From: CAWEYO01 sp963813315
Lineage (GTDB): Bacteria > Pseudomonadota > Alphaproteobacteria > Rhizobiales > Rhizobiaceae
Reading direction: 5' to 3'
Length of the DNA stretch: 64,000 nucleotides
Assembly: GCA_963813315.1 (NCBI GenBank)
Contig: CAWEYO010000011.1
Span: forward strand, 50,924-114,923
The notes beneath the pieces were generated by a model that was not told the origin of the DNA, did not search any database, and was given only the letters and a program-made list of their open reading frames with translations. Both the position numbers and the translations under genes were made by a program. Positions within the stretch are counted from its first letter, which is position 1; every line of letters begins with the position of its first letter. Shown here piece after piece: positions 1-7,642 of this stretch.

Positions 1-11
1 GCAGGTTGTGC

Positions 12-986
12 ATGAGACTGACCGTTGCAATTCCGACACCAGGGCAAAGCCGACAGGTCGCTCGCTTGCTCGCTCATCTGGAGTTGCAGCATCGGACGCC
101 CGACGAAGTCATCATTTCGGCACCCTACGGAACGCAAGTAGAGCTCCCTGAAACGGCCCGTTTTCCAATTTCGGTCGTGTTCGGCGAAAAGGGTTCGTCG
201 CCACAACGCAACGCCGCGCTGAACCACGCGCTCGCACGATCCGACATCATAACCTTGTTGGATAACGATTTCGTCCCGGCGGACGACTATCTGGAACTTG
301 TCGTTCGGGCATTTGAAGCCCATGAGGATTGGGCCGCCGTCATGGGCCGTGTGGTAAGGGACGGCGCCAACAACGCAGGTCTGACCTGGCACGACGCTAT
401 GATGGCCTTCTACAACTCGGAGCGCGAAGAGCCGGGCGAACCTCAGGTGACCGACTGCGATGGCGCTTACGACATCGGCCCGAAAATCGGAATCGATTTT
501 CGGAAAGCGCGATGCGGAGATTCAAAGCGCTACAGCGCCTCTGGCGTGTCCAAAAGGGCGTGCGGCTCTGTAGGCTGCAATATATCGGTTCGTTCCAGCT
601 TCGTGGGAAATCTTCGCTTCGACGAGCGTCTGGTGCTATACGGGTTGCAGGAAGACGTCGATTTCACCAGCCGGCTGGGGCGCCGGGGGCGCGTGGTCGG
701 CATAAGCAATATTCGCGGCGTTCATCTCGGCCTCAAGGAGGGACGGGCAAGCGGCGAGCGCTTCGGCTACTCGCAGATCGTCAACCCGCTCTATCTTATC
801 AGGAAAGGCACGGTTCCTGCGACTTTCGCGCTCAGCCTGATAGGCCGCAACATCATTGCCAACATCGTGCGAAGCCTCTGGCCGGAACCATATGTTGACC
901 GGCGCGGCAGGCTGCGCGGCAATCTTCTTGCACTCGCCCACGTCATGACGGGACGTATCGAGCCCGAATACATCCTGAAGATCTGA
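12..986 (+). CDS. family 2 glycosyltransferase with an inserted repeat-encoded segment
   Basis: GT-A fold family 2 glycosyltransferase, which would move a sugar from a nucleotide-sugar donor. Seen: an N-terminal VAIPTPGQS strand, PQRNAALNHAL at about residue 64, a DND metal-binding motif at residues 84-86, GCNISVR at 188-194, and an ED pair at 214-215 in GLQEDVDF, which is the usual place for the catalytic base. No transmembrane segment. Residues 154-187 are encoded by a palindromic repeat that sits in frame just before GCNISVR; without it the protein would be about 290 residues. The ATG at 12 is preferred over the TTG at 6 because AGG lies seven bases before it. Acceptor unknown, and the upstream context is outside the window. 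The family is clear; activity with the insert is uncertain. Confidence 0.85.
   Translation: MRLTVAIPTPGQSRQVARLLAHLELQHRTPDEVIISAPYGTQVELPETARFPISVVFGEKGSSPQRNAALNHALARSDIITLLDNDFVPADDYLELVVRAFEAHEDWAAVMGRVVRDGANNAGLTWHDAMMAFYNSEREEPGEPQVTDCDGAYDIGPKIGIDFRKARCGDSKRYSASGVSKRACGSVGCNISVRSSFVGNLRFDERLVLYGLQEDVDFTSRLGRRGRVVGISNIRGVHLGLKEGRASGERFGYSQIVNPLYLIRKGTVPATFALSLIGRNIIANIVRSLWPEPYVDRRGRLRGNLLALAHVMTGRIEPEYILKI
471..572. repeat. double-hairpin repeat inserted in frame in a coding sequence
   Basis: This 102-base, 34-codon segment lies inside the glycosyltransferase gene and closely matches the intergenic repeat at 27590-27688. Both have a first hairpin with CCGAAAATC pairing with GATTTTCGG, a linker containing GATTCAAAG, and a second hairpin around a GTCCAAAA core. 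The host frame stays open, and the flanks join sensibly as GAY/GCN when the segment is removed. It resembles rhizobial intergenic mosaic elements, which are built from two large palindromes. Confidence 0.8.
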
Positions 987-1013
987 CGGAAAGCCTGGAC
1001 TTACCAGTAGGGG

Positions 1014-1706
1014 CTAATTCCTCTGCGATTTCACATAATCGATATAGCCGCGAACATCGGCTGCGGGCTCGGAATATGCCGCGCCGAGCGATTTCTCCAT
1101 GGCCGCCATATAGGACTTTGCCCATCCCGGCAGCGGATAGTCGATAACGCCAAGAAATTCGAGCGTCGCCGCAAGCCTGATGTCTGCGATCGACGGCTTG
1201 GACCCGCCGATGAACGGCTTTCCGTCCATGTAGAATTTGTGGAAGACCTCAAGCGGCTCGGCAAGTGCCTCGACCGCCTCCTTGCGTGCCTTTTCCTTGG
1301 TGTCCGCGTCGGCATCGCCGTAGCCGACTTCGCCAGCGTATTGCGGGAAGTTGAGGGCTGGATAGGTGGCCCGCGCGAGATAGGGATAGAGGGTTCCGAT
1401 AAGGTAGAACATGGCGCTGTCGATCATCGCCCGCTTCGCAGGGTCTTTAGGATAGTATTCTTCGAGGCCATGCTTGTTGCAGAGATACTGCATGATCGCG
1501 CAGCTCTCCCACAAAGCACCCTTGGGCAAGCCCTCGGCTTCCATCATCGGGGTCAGGTGCGACGGACATTTGGCCATATATTCCGCTGATCTCGTTTGCC
1601 CAAAGACGTCATTCTCAGTGAAATCGAGACCGGCGGCGCGCATGAACACACGTGCTGTCATGTTGTTGACGCTGGGCTTGATGATATTGAGCCTTATCTC
1701 GGACAT
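1014..1706 (-). CDS. glutathione S-transferase family protein
   Basis: Cytosolic GST of 230 residues. It has a thioredoxin-like N-terminal domain (about residues 1-82) ending in LWESCAIMQYL, which matches the glutathione-site Glu-Ser motif, and an all-helical C-terminal domain containing GGSKPSIADIRLAATLEFL, the usual N-capping segment. It probably conjugates or rearranges a thioether or CoA-derived electrophile. It is the last gene of a minus-strand operon after citryl-CoA lyase-like, acyl-CoA ligase and VOC genes, so it may act on the same catabolic intermediate. A GGGAGGAACAAA ribosome-binding region precedes the ATG. The substrate cannot be told from sequence. Confidence 0.88.
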   Translation of the reverse strand: MSEIRLNIIKPSVNNMTARVFMRAAGLDFTENDVFGQTRSAEYMAKCPSHLTPMMEAEGLPKGALWESCAIMQYLCNKHGLEEYYPKDPAKRAMIDSAMFYLIGTLYPYLARATYPALNFPQYAGEVGYGDADADTKEKARKEAVEALAEPLEVFHKFYMDGKPFIGGSKPSIADIRLAATLEFLGVIDYPLPGWAKSYMAAMEKSLGAAYSEPAADVRGYIDYVKSQRN

Positions 1707-1735
1707 TTTGTTCCTCCCGTTCTTCTCTTTTCTGT

Positions 1736-2317
1736 TCAGTATGGATTTTTCGGCGCCCGATCCGGTGACAGGGTGGATCTTGCCCGCTCGACCAAGGCCT
1801 CGATAGCGTCGGCGAGATGCACTTCGGCGATGTGATGGTCGCCGCGGGCAACCCTGATCCTATGTGCCTCCATCAGCACGTCCGCATGGGTATGACCCGG
1901 CGGCGGCTCGAAGCGGTAGGAGGCTAGTTCGATCAGCAGCCCAAGCGGATCCTCGAAGTAGATCGAATCCATGAATCCACGGTCCTTTACGCCGCTGTGC
2001 CTGATTTTTCGCTCGTCCAGCCGCGCGACCGCCTGCAGGAAAGTCACGCGCGACACGGCAAAGGCGATGTGGTGCACACAGCCGATGTCGGTGGGCGTGC
2101 GCCTGTGTTCGGGCCGGCGGGACTCGTCAGTGAAGATCGTGATGAGACGGCCGTCGCCGGGATCAAAATAGAGATGGCTTTCTGATGCCTTGTCCAGGTT
2201 CGGCTGCTCGAAGATGAAAGGCATGCCGAGCGTGCCCTCCCAGAAGTCGATCGAAGTCTGACGGTCGGCGCCAACCAGCGTGATGTGGTGAACTCCTTGC
2301 GATTGTAGCTTCCGCAT
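1736..2317 (-). CDS. VOC (glyoxalase/dioxygenase) family protein
   Basis: 193-residue protein of the vicinal oxygen chelate superfamily, with two beta-alpha-beta-beta-beta modules. Candidate metal ligands are His in GVHHITLVG near the N-terminus, His in GCVHHIAFAV, and Glu in GLLIELASYRF. The start at 2317 is preferred over the longer frame to 2377 because AAGGAGGATCG lies directly before it and the longer form would overlap the CoA ligase gene. It follows the ligase stop by about 20 bases. Members act as glyoxalases, epimerases or extradiol-type dioxygenases; the operon suggests metabolism of a CoA-activated acid, but the reaction is not known. Confidence 0.85.
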   Translation of the reverse strand: MRKLQSQGVHHITLVGADRQTSIDFWEGTLGMPFIFEQPNLDKASESHLYFDPGDGRLITIFTDESRRPEHRRTPTDIGCVHHIAFAVSRVTFLQAVARLDERKIRHSGVKDRGFMDSIYFEDPLGLLIELASYRFEPPPGHTHADVLMEAHRIRVARGDHHIAEVHLADAIEALVERARSTLSPDRAPKNPY

Positions 2318-2336
2318 CGCGATCCTCCTTGCTCCA

Positions 2337-3638
2337 TCAACGCTGAACCAATTTCGATTTGTATTCGCTGCGGTCAAGCGTTCCCCACGGGACGATTTCT
2401 ATTCGCGTGGAAACGACAAGCACGTCGCGGATTCGCTGCTGAATCCTGCCAGCCAGCTGCGGGTCGAAAGCGAAGTCCCTGGCCAGCTCGACCGAGACCG
2501 GCAGAGGGGGTTCCTGCCTGATGCCAGCGCTCGATGGCTTCACCATGATGACGCCGCTGACGGCCGGCGCGAACCCGTTCACGACTTCGCGGATCGCGGA
2601 TGGAAAGACGTTTACTCCGCGCACGATGAGCATGTCGTCGGTGCGGCCGATGCAACGCAGCCTGGGAGACGTTCTCCCGCACCTGCACGCGGATGTCCAC
2701 ATCTCCACGTGGTCGCGTGTACGAAACCTCAGCAGCGGCGCGGCCCGATGCCGTAGATGCGTGAGCACCAGCTCGCCCCTCGCCCCATCCATCATGGCGA
2801 CAGGCGCGCCGCTTTCAGGATCGATCATTTCGGCATGGACAAAACCGCGCGCAGCGAGATGCATGCCGCATTGTTCTTCGCATTCGCCCCACAGCGAAAC
2901 CCCGATATCGCCGATGCCCATCGCCTCGGTGACCTTCGCGCCCCAGGCTTCCTCCAGACGCGCCCGCAACGCCGGCTCGCCGCCGCCCGGTTCGCCTGCC
3001 ACAAGCAGCCGCCGCACGCTCGACCCCCTGAGTTCGAATTTGCGCTCGGCCGCCCACTCCGCAAGATGGACCGCGTAAGACGGCGTCATCACGGCGGCCG
3101 TCGGGCGCAGCAGTCGAATTGCGGTCATCAGCCGCTCGGTATTGCCGGTTCCGACCGGAATATGACACATGCCCAGGCGATCGAAGGCCCCGAGAGCGGC
3201 ACCGGCGACAAACGGGCCGGCATTGTAGGTCGTGACGATCGCCTGTCCTGGCTTGATGCCCGAAGCGGCATAGCTGCGGGCGGAGACCGTCACCCAATTA
3301 TCGAGGTCCTGTGCAGTCAGCGGTATGTAGCTCGGCGTCCCGGTCGTTCCGCTGGTGGAAAAGATGCGCATAATCTGATCCGCTGGAACAGTGAGGTGCG
3401 TTCCCATCGGGTTGACGTCGGTACAACTCGCCCTGATTTCGCTCTTTTCGGTGAGGGGAATTGCAGTAATCGCGTCGAGGCCGCCAATCTTATCCGGCGT
3501 GCCCAATTCTGCGTCCCGGAGCTTGACCTGATAGAAGCGCGAATGCGCCAGAAGATATTCGACCTGCTGGCGGTACAGAGCGTCGTCCACTCGAACCTGC
3601 TCCCGCCAAGGAAGTGTTTCCACATCCGGCTCGAACAT
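2337..3638 (-). CDS. phenylacetate-CoA ligase-like AMP-dependent acyl-CoA ligase
   Basis: 433-residue adenylate-forming enzyme closest to the PaaK branch. Seen: the phosphate-binding loop FSTSGTTGTP at residues 93-102 and the hinge region DDMLIVRGVNVFPSAI near the C-terminus, typical of phenylacetate-CoA ligases. A cluster of Cys residues (WTSACRCGR) precedes the hinge, as in PaaK relatives. It should activate a carboxylic acid to its CoA thioester using ATP. The long open frame runs back to 3863, but the first 75 codons overlap the upstream gene in another frame, so the start is taken at MFEPDVE, two bases after that gene's stop. The paa ring-oxygenase genes are absent, so phenylacetate is not assured as substrate. 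Confidence 0.87.
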   Translation of the reverse strand: MFEPDVETLPWREQVRVDDALYRQQVEYLLAHSRFYQVKLRDAELGTPDKIGGLDAITAIPLTEKSEIRASCTDVNPMGTHLTVPADQIMRIFSTSGTTGTPSYIPLTAQDLDNWVTVSARSYAASGIKPGQAIVTTYNAGPFVAGAALGAFDRLGMCHIPVGTGNTERLMTAIRLLRPTAAVMTPSYAVHLAEWAAERKFELRGSSVRRLLVAGEPGGGEPALRARLEEAWGAKVTEAMGIGDIGVSLWGECEEQCGMHLAARGFVHAEMIDPESGAPVAMMDGARGELVLTHLRHRAAPLLRFRTRDHVEMWTSACRCGRTSPRLRCIGRTDDMLIVRGVNVFPSAIREVVNGFAPAVSGVIMVKPSSAGIRQEPPLPVSVELARDFAFDPQLAGRIQQRIRDVLVVSTRIEIVPWGTLDRSEYKSKLVQR

Positions 3639-3640
3639 GT

Positions 3641-4435
3641 TCAGCCGCCGCCTTCGCCGCCACGTACATATGTGACTGCTGCTTCCCCATGTGCGGCGAT
3701 CGTGAAGCCAAGCGGATTCTGCTGCTCTTCCGCGAGATGAGCGAGGATGCCCCCTGTGCGCGCCAGCAAGGGAATCGCCTTTACCATCTCCACGGGGAAT
3801 TCGAGATCGAGAAGGACGGCCGCAATCGGCATGGAAACATTCATGGTCATCGGCTTTCCCCAAGCCTCAGCGACCGCGCGGTCGATACGACGCGCCATGT
3901 TCACATGGGGCCCACTGGCGCCGCGTGCGTCGGAAAGCTCCAGAATGCGCTCCGCACGCGGGTCCGTCGGCCGATGCACCGGGTGACCGAAGCCCGGAAC
4001 TTTCTCCCCACGGGCACGGATGCCGTTTATCAGGTCGGAGGCGACCGCATCGGCATTCTCGCCCGCGGCGGCCCGACGCTGCGCGGCGGCGAGCAGCTTG
4101 CCGCACAATTCTGATGTTCCGACAAGAACGGGACCACAGCCGAGAAGGCCCGCAGCCAGCGCCCCCTCTAGCGAACCGGGATTTGCCGCCAGCGTCATCC
4201 GCGCCGACTGTACCGTCGGCATCACGCCGTGCTCGGCGATCGCAATCAGCAGCAAGTCAAGAAAGTAGCGCTGGTTCTCAGTCGGCTCCCGGCCTGTCAG
4301 CAGAAGATGGAAATACTCGGTAAAGGTCAACCGCCCCATCAGGTCGCGACAGAGATCGCGGCCGCGTACTTCGACACTGTCTGCGCTCGCCGTGCAGATC
4401 CTGGTGACAGCCGCGCGGGGTTTGCCGATGTGCAT
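3641..4435 (-). CDS. citryl-CoA lyase / citrate synthase-like protein
   Basis: 264-residue protein of the citrate synthase superfamily, much shorter than the roughly 430 residues of a housekeeping citrate synthase and about the size of the citryl-CoA lyase module. It carries GFGHPVHRPTDPRAERI, which holds a conserved active-site His, followed by a C-terminal helix with RTGGILAHLAEEQQNP matching the catalytic end region. It probably cleaves or condenses a citryl-CoA-like ester into an oxo acid and an acyl-CoA. It leads the operon with the CoA ligase, VOC protein and GST. The ligase next door could supply its CoA ester. The real substrate may be a citramalyl-CoA or methylcitryl-CoA analogue. 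Confidence 0.82.
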   Translation of the reverse strand: MHIGKPRAAVTRICTASADSVEVRGRDLCRDLMGRLTFTEYFHLLLTGREPTENQRYFLDLLLIAIAEHGVMPTVQSARMTLAANPGSLEGALAAGLLGCGPVLVGTSELCGKLLAAAQRRAAAGENADAVASDLINGIRARGEKVPGFGHPVHRPTDPRAERILELSDARGASGPHVNMARRIDRAVAEAWGKPMTMNVSMPIAAVLLDLEFPVEMVKAIPLLARTGGILAHLAEEQQNPLGFTIAAHGEAAVTYVRGGEGGG

Positions 4436-4609
4436 TCTTTCCTTTGACGATTGCCGCGCGACAACTTCGCGTGCATGAACGGTGATAGTAGTTCAAATTC
4501 GACGATCGCGCCAGAAAGCCAGCGTGTTGGAAGAATGGGAGGCGATTCAATTGCCAGTGAGCGTTGTGATATTCTGAGACACGCAGGCCGACGAACAGAG
4601 AGGGCATTC

Positions 4610-5632
4610 ATGAAGTCGAGGCATTGGCAACGGATCGCCAATGGCGGGCTGACGTTCACGGAGCTCGGCTTCGGAACCGCGCCGCTCGGCAATCTCTATC
4701 AGGCGATCTCGGAAGAGGAAGCGCAGGCTGTGCTGACCGAAGCGTGGAATTCAGGCTGCCGCTACTTCGATACAGCACCGCTCTACGGTCTCGGTCTGGC
4801 CGAGACGCGGCTGAACAGGTTTCTCCGCGGCAAGCGACGCGATGACTACGTCCTGTCCACCAAGGTCGGCAGGCTCCTGAAGGTATGCGCCCCGGAAGAC
4901 CGCACCGGCGTCGGGAAATTCTTCGAAACGCCATCGCGCCGGGAGGTTTATGCCTACAGCTATGACGGTGTGATGCGATCCTTCGAAGCGTCGCTCGAGC
5001 GCCTGGGCGTCGACCGCATCGACATCCTGTTCGCCCACGATCTCGACGTTTTCACCCACGGCTCCCAAGAGGCGCTCGACGCGCATCTCGCCGAATTCAT
5101 GGGATCGGGATATTACGCGCTGCTTTCCTTGCGCGACGGCGGCGCTATCAAGGCCCTTGGCGCCGGCGTCAACGCGTGGCAGCCCTCTCAATGGCTGGCC
5201 GAACGCGGTGACTTCGACCTCTTTCTGCTTGCCGGCCGGTATACGCTGCTCGAACAGGAAGCGCTTGAAACATTCCTGCCGCTTTGCGAACAGCGAGGCA
5301 TCGGTATCGTCCTGGGCGGTCCATACAATTCGGGCATTCTGGCACGCGGGCCGAGGCCGGGCGCCTTCTACAACTATTCCGAGGCGCCGCAGGCCGTGCT
5401 CGAAACCGCCGCGCGCATCGAAGCGGTCTGCAAGCGCCATGGTGTAAGGTTGATCGAGGCTGCCCTGAAGTTCCCGCTTCTCAACCGTAACGTGGTTTCG
5501 GTTATTCCGGGAGGCCAGGCCGTCGACGAGGTAAGAAGCAACCGGTCAATTCTTGATGTCCGGATACCGGCCGCGCTCTGGGACGACCTGAAAGCCGAGG
5601 GCCTCCTGCGCCCTGATGCGCCGGCTGAGTGA
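4610..5632 (+). CDS. aldo/keto reductase (aldose/L-fucose dehydrogenase type)
   Basis: 340-residue NAD(P)-dependent aldo/keto reductase with a TIM barrel. Seen: GFGTAPLGNLYQ at the N-terminus, YFDTAPLYGLGLAETRLNRF with catalytic Asp and Tyr, VLSTKVGRLL with catalytic Lys, DILFAHDLD with the conserved His, and a C-terminal SVIPGG cofactor segment. The set matches D-threo-aldose (L-fucose/D-arabinose) 1-dehydrogenases. The longer frame begins at 4451, but the start at 4610 follows AGAGAGGG and matches the family N-terminus. It converges on the UxaA-type gene with an 8-base gap. Both could serve sugar or sugar-acid catabolism, though they are on opposite strands. Confidence 0.86.
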   Translation: MKSRHWQRIANGGLTFTELGFGTAPLGNLYQAISEEEAQAVLTEAWNSGCRYFDTAPLYGLGLAETRLNRFLRGKRRDDYVLSTKVGRLLKVCAPEDRTGVGKFFETPSRREVYAYSYDGVMRSFEASLERLGVDRIDILFAHDLDVFTHGSQEALDAHLAEFMGSGYYALLSLRDGGAIKALGAGVNAWQPSQWLAERGDFDLFLLAGRYTLLEQEALETFLPLCEQRGIGIVLGGPYNSGILARGPRPGAFYNYSEAPQAVLETAARIEAVCKRHGVRLIEAALKFPLLNRNVVSVIPGGQAVDEVRSNRSILDVRIPAALWDDLKAEGLLRPDAPAE

Positions 5633-5640
5633 CGGATCGA

Positions 5641-7179
5641 TCACATGACCGCGCCGAGCTGCCACGGCACGAACTCATTGTCGCCCAGACCGAGACACTC
5701 GCTCTTGCTCCTTTCGCCGGATGCGACCGACACAATGCGATCCATGATCTGCCTGCCTTTGTCCTCGATCGAGATGCCTTCTTCGATGATGTCGCCGCAA
5801 TTCAGGTCCATGTCCTCCTCGAGTTGGCGGAACATTGCGGAGTTCGTTGCGAGCTTGATCGTGGGGGCCGGCTTCGAGCCGAAGGCCGAGCCGCGACCCG
5901 TCGTGAAGACGATGATCTGCGAACCGGAAGCGATCTGGCCGGTAGCGGACACCGGATCGTAGCCTGGCGAGTCCATGAACACAAAGCCGGGCTTTCGCAC
6001 TTTTTCCGCATAGAGAAGCACATCTGAAAGTGCCAGCGTGCCGCCTTTGGCGGCCGCGCCGAGCGATTTCTCCAGAATGGTCGTCAGCCCGCCGGCCTTG
6101 TTTCCGGGTGACGGGTTGTTGTCCATCGAGCCGCCGTTCAACGCAGTGTAGTTTTCCCACCAGCGGATGCGCTCGATCAGCTTCTCGCCGACTTCCCTCG
6201 ATTCCGCCCGACGCACGAGCAATTGCTCGGCGCCGTAGATTTCCGGTGTCTCGGAAAGCAGCGCAGTGCCGCCGTTGCGTACCAGAATATCGGTCGCCGC
6301 TCCCAGCGCCGGATTGGCGGTCACGCCGGAAAACCCATCCGAACCGCCACATTGCAGACCGATCACGAGCTCGCTGACCGGGATTGGTACCCTTTCGACG
6401 GCGTTGACCGAGGGCAGCAAGGCTTTGATCGCCTCGATGCCGGCGACAATCGTCTTGCGGGTGCCACCGGTTTCCTGGATCGTCAGCCCATGGAAGCGTT
6501 CCTCTCCTTTTGATCCGAACATCGACCGCATGCGACCAATCTGCATGACCTCGCAGCCGAGACCGATGAAGATCGCGGCGCCAACATTCGGATGCGTCGC
6601 GTGGCCCCACAGGACGCGCTGCAGCGTGTCGTAACCTTCGCCGGACCCTGCCATGCCGCAGCCGGTGCCGTGGGCGAGCGCGATCACGCCGTCGATATTG
6701 GGATAGTCACGGAGCACGCCGGATCTGTTGAAATGATCCGCGATGTGCCGAACAACCGTTGCCGAGCAATTTACAGTCGCGCACAGCGCGATGTAGTTGC
6801 GCGTGGCGGCTCCGCCGTCGCCGCGCCTGTAACCTCGAAAGGTCGGACGCTCGTTGTCGGGAATGAAGTCGATCGGGCGGTAGTCTTCGCCCACACGGTA
6901 ACTCTGGTCATGCGCGCCCATGACGCAATTGTGGGTATGGACGTGTTCACCGGCCGCGATGGCGTGGCTGGCATACCCGATGATCTGGCCAAACTTGATG
7001 ATCGATGCGCCATCGGCGATGTCGGCCGTGGCGATCTTGTGCCCGGATGGCACGAGCCGATCAAGGGGGACACCCGTGCCAGCCGGACGCTCGCCTCTGC
7101 CAAAAGCCTTCGTCAGCACAATGACGTTGTCCCTCTCGTGAAGGCGGATGGTGCCTTCCCGTTCTGCTGCACGCCTCAT
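5641..7179 (-). CDS. UxaA family dehydratase (altronate/galactarate type)
   Basis: 512-residue sugar-acid dehydratase. The N-terminal SAF-like domain (residues 1-100) contains HERDNVIVL and HTHNCVMG. The large C-terminal domain begins with FRGYRRGDGGAATRNYIAL, with NCSATVVRHIA and GCGMAGSG following, and contains LQCGGSDGFSG, all hallmarks of UxaA/GarD proteins that use iron or another metal. These enzymes remove water from an aldarate or aldonate such as D-altronate or D-galactarate, giving a 2-keto-3-deoxy acid. The fused SAF domain fits a full-length UxaA rather than a split enzyme. No uxaB or uxaC is nearby, so the exact substrate is open. Confidence 0.87.
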   Translation of the reverse strand: MRRAAEREGTIRLHERDNVIVLTKAFGRGERPAGTGVPLDRLVPSGHKIATADIADGASIIKFGQIIGYASHAIAAGEHVHTHNCVMGAHDQSYRVGEDYRPIDFIPDNERPTFRGYRRGDGGAATRNYIALCATVNCSATVVRHIADHFNRSGVLRDYPNIDGVIALAHGTGCGMAGSGEGYDTLQRVLWGHATHPNVGAAIFIGLGCEVMQIGRMRSMFGSKGEERFHGLTIQETGGTRKTIVAGIEAIKALLPSVNAVERVPIPVSELVIGLQCGGSDGFSGVTANPALGAATDILVRNGGTALLSETPEIYGAEQLLVRRAESREVGEKLIERIRWWENYTALNGGSMDNNPSPGNKAGGLTTILEKSLGAAAKGGTLALSDVLLYAEKVRKPGFVFMDSPGYDPVSATGQIASGSQIIVFTTGRGSAFGSKPAPTIKLATNSAMFRQLEEDMDLNCGDIIEEGISIEDKGRQIMDRIVSVASGERSKSECLGLGDNEFVPWQLGAVM

Positions 7180-7198
7180 GCGATATCTCCCTGCCGCG

Positions 7199-7522
7199 TC
7201 ACCGGCACTTGTCGAGCCAGCGGTTGCCGAAAATCCTGAGCTGACATCTCCTGCCCATTTTGGGAACGTCCAGCCGCGGCGACGCCCGCTGGTTGATCTG
7301 CCGGTCCTCTTCCCTGAGCTGCTGTTGCTGCCGCTGGAACTCCCGCCGGCGATCGATCCGATCGATCGCCTGCAATTCGACCGTCCGGCCTAAAAGCAAC
7401 AACTGGGTTCGTTCGGCCCTGGTCAACGGATCGAGCAGACCGGCGCTTGCCGGACTGGCCATGATCATGACCGCTGCCACCGCCGCCGGTACCGCCTTCG
7501 TCATTGGGAACAGCCTTCGCAT
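7199..7522 (-). CDS. small secreted basic protein of unknown function
   Basis: About 107 residues, not recognised. The N-terminus MRRLFPMTKAVPAAVAAVM, ending MIMASPASA, is a clear signal peptide with an AxA cleavage site, so the mature protein is probably periplasmic. The mature part is rich in Arg and Gln, with a likely amphipathic or coiled stretch from LDPLTRAERTQL to REEDRQINQR, and two C-terminal Cys that could form a disulfide. The start at 7522 is chosen because GGAG precedes it and the signal peptide begins there; the frame is open to 7564. It lies 20 bases upstream of the UxaA gene on the same strand but need not be functionally linked. Confidence 0.6.
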   Translation of the reverse strand: MRRLFPMTKAVPAAVAAVMIMASPASAGLLDPLTRAERTQLLLLGRTVELQAIDRIDRRREFQRQQQQLREEDRQINQRASPRLDVPKMGRRCQLRIFGNRWLDKCR

Positions 7523-7642
7523 GGCATGTCTCCGCTTGTCTTCTTCCGACGCAGGCCGCATCACCTGAATCTCGACATATCCTAATGTAATGCGGCTCGT
7601 CTCCTCCCGCCAGCATGGAACGAACGCTTCACACCGGGAGTT

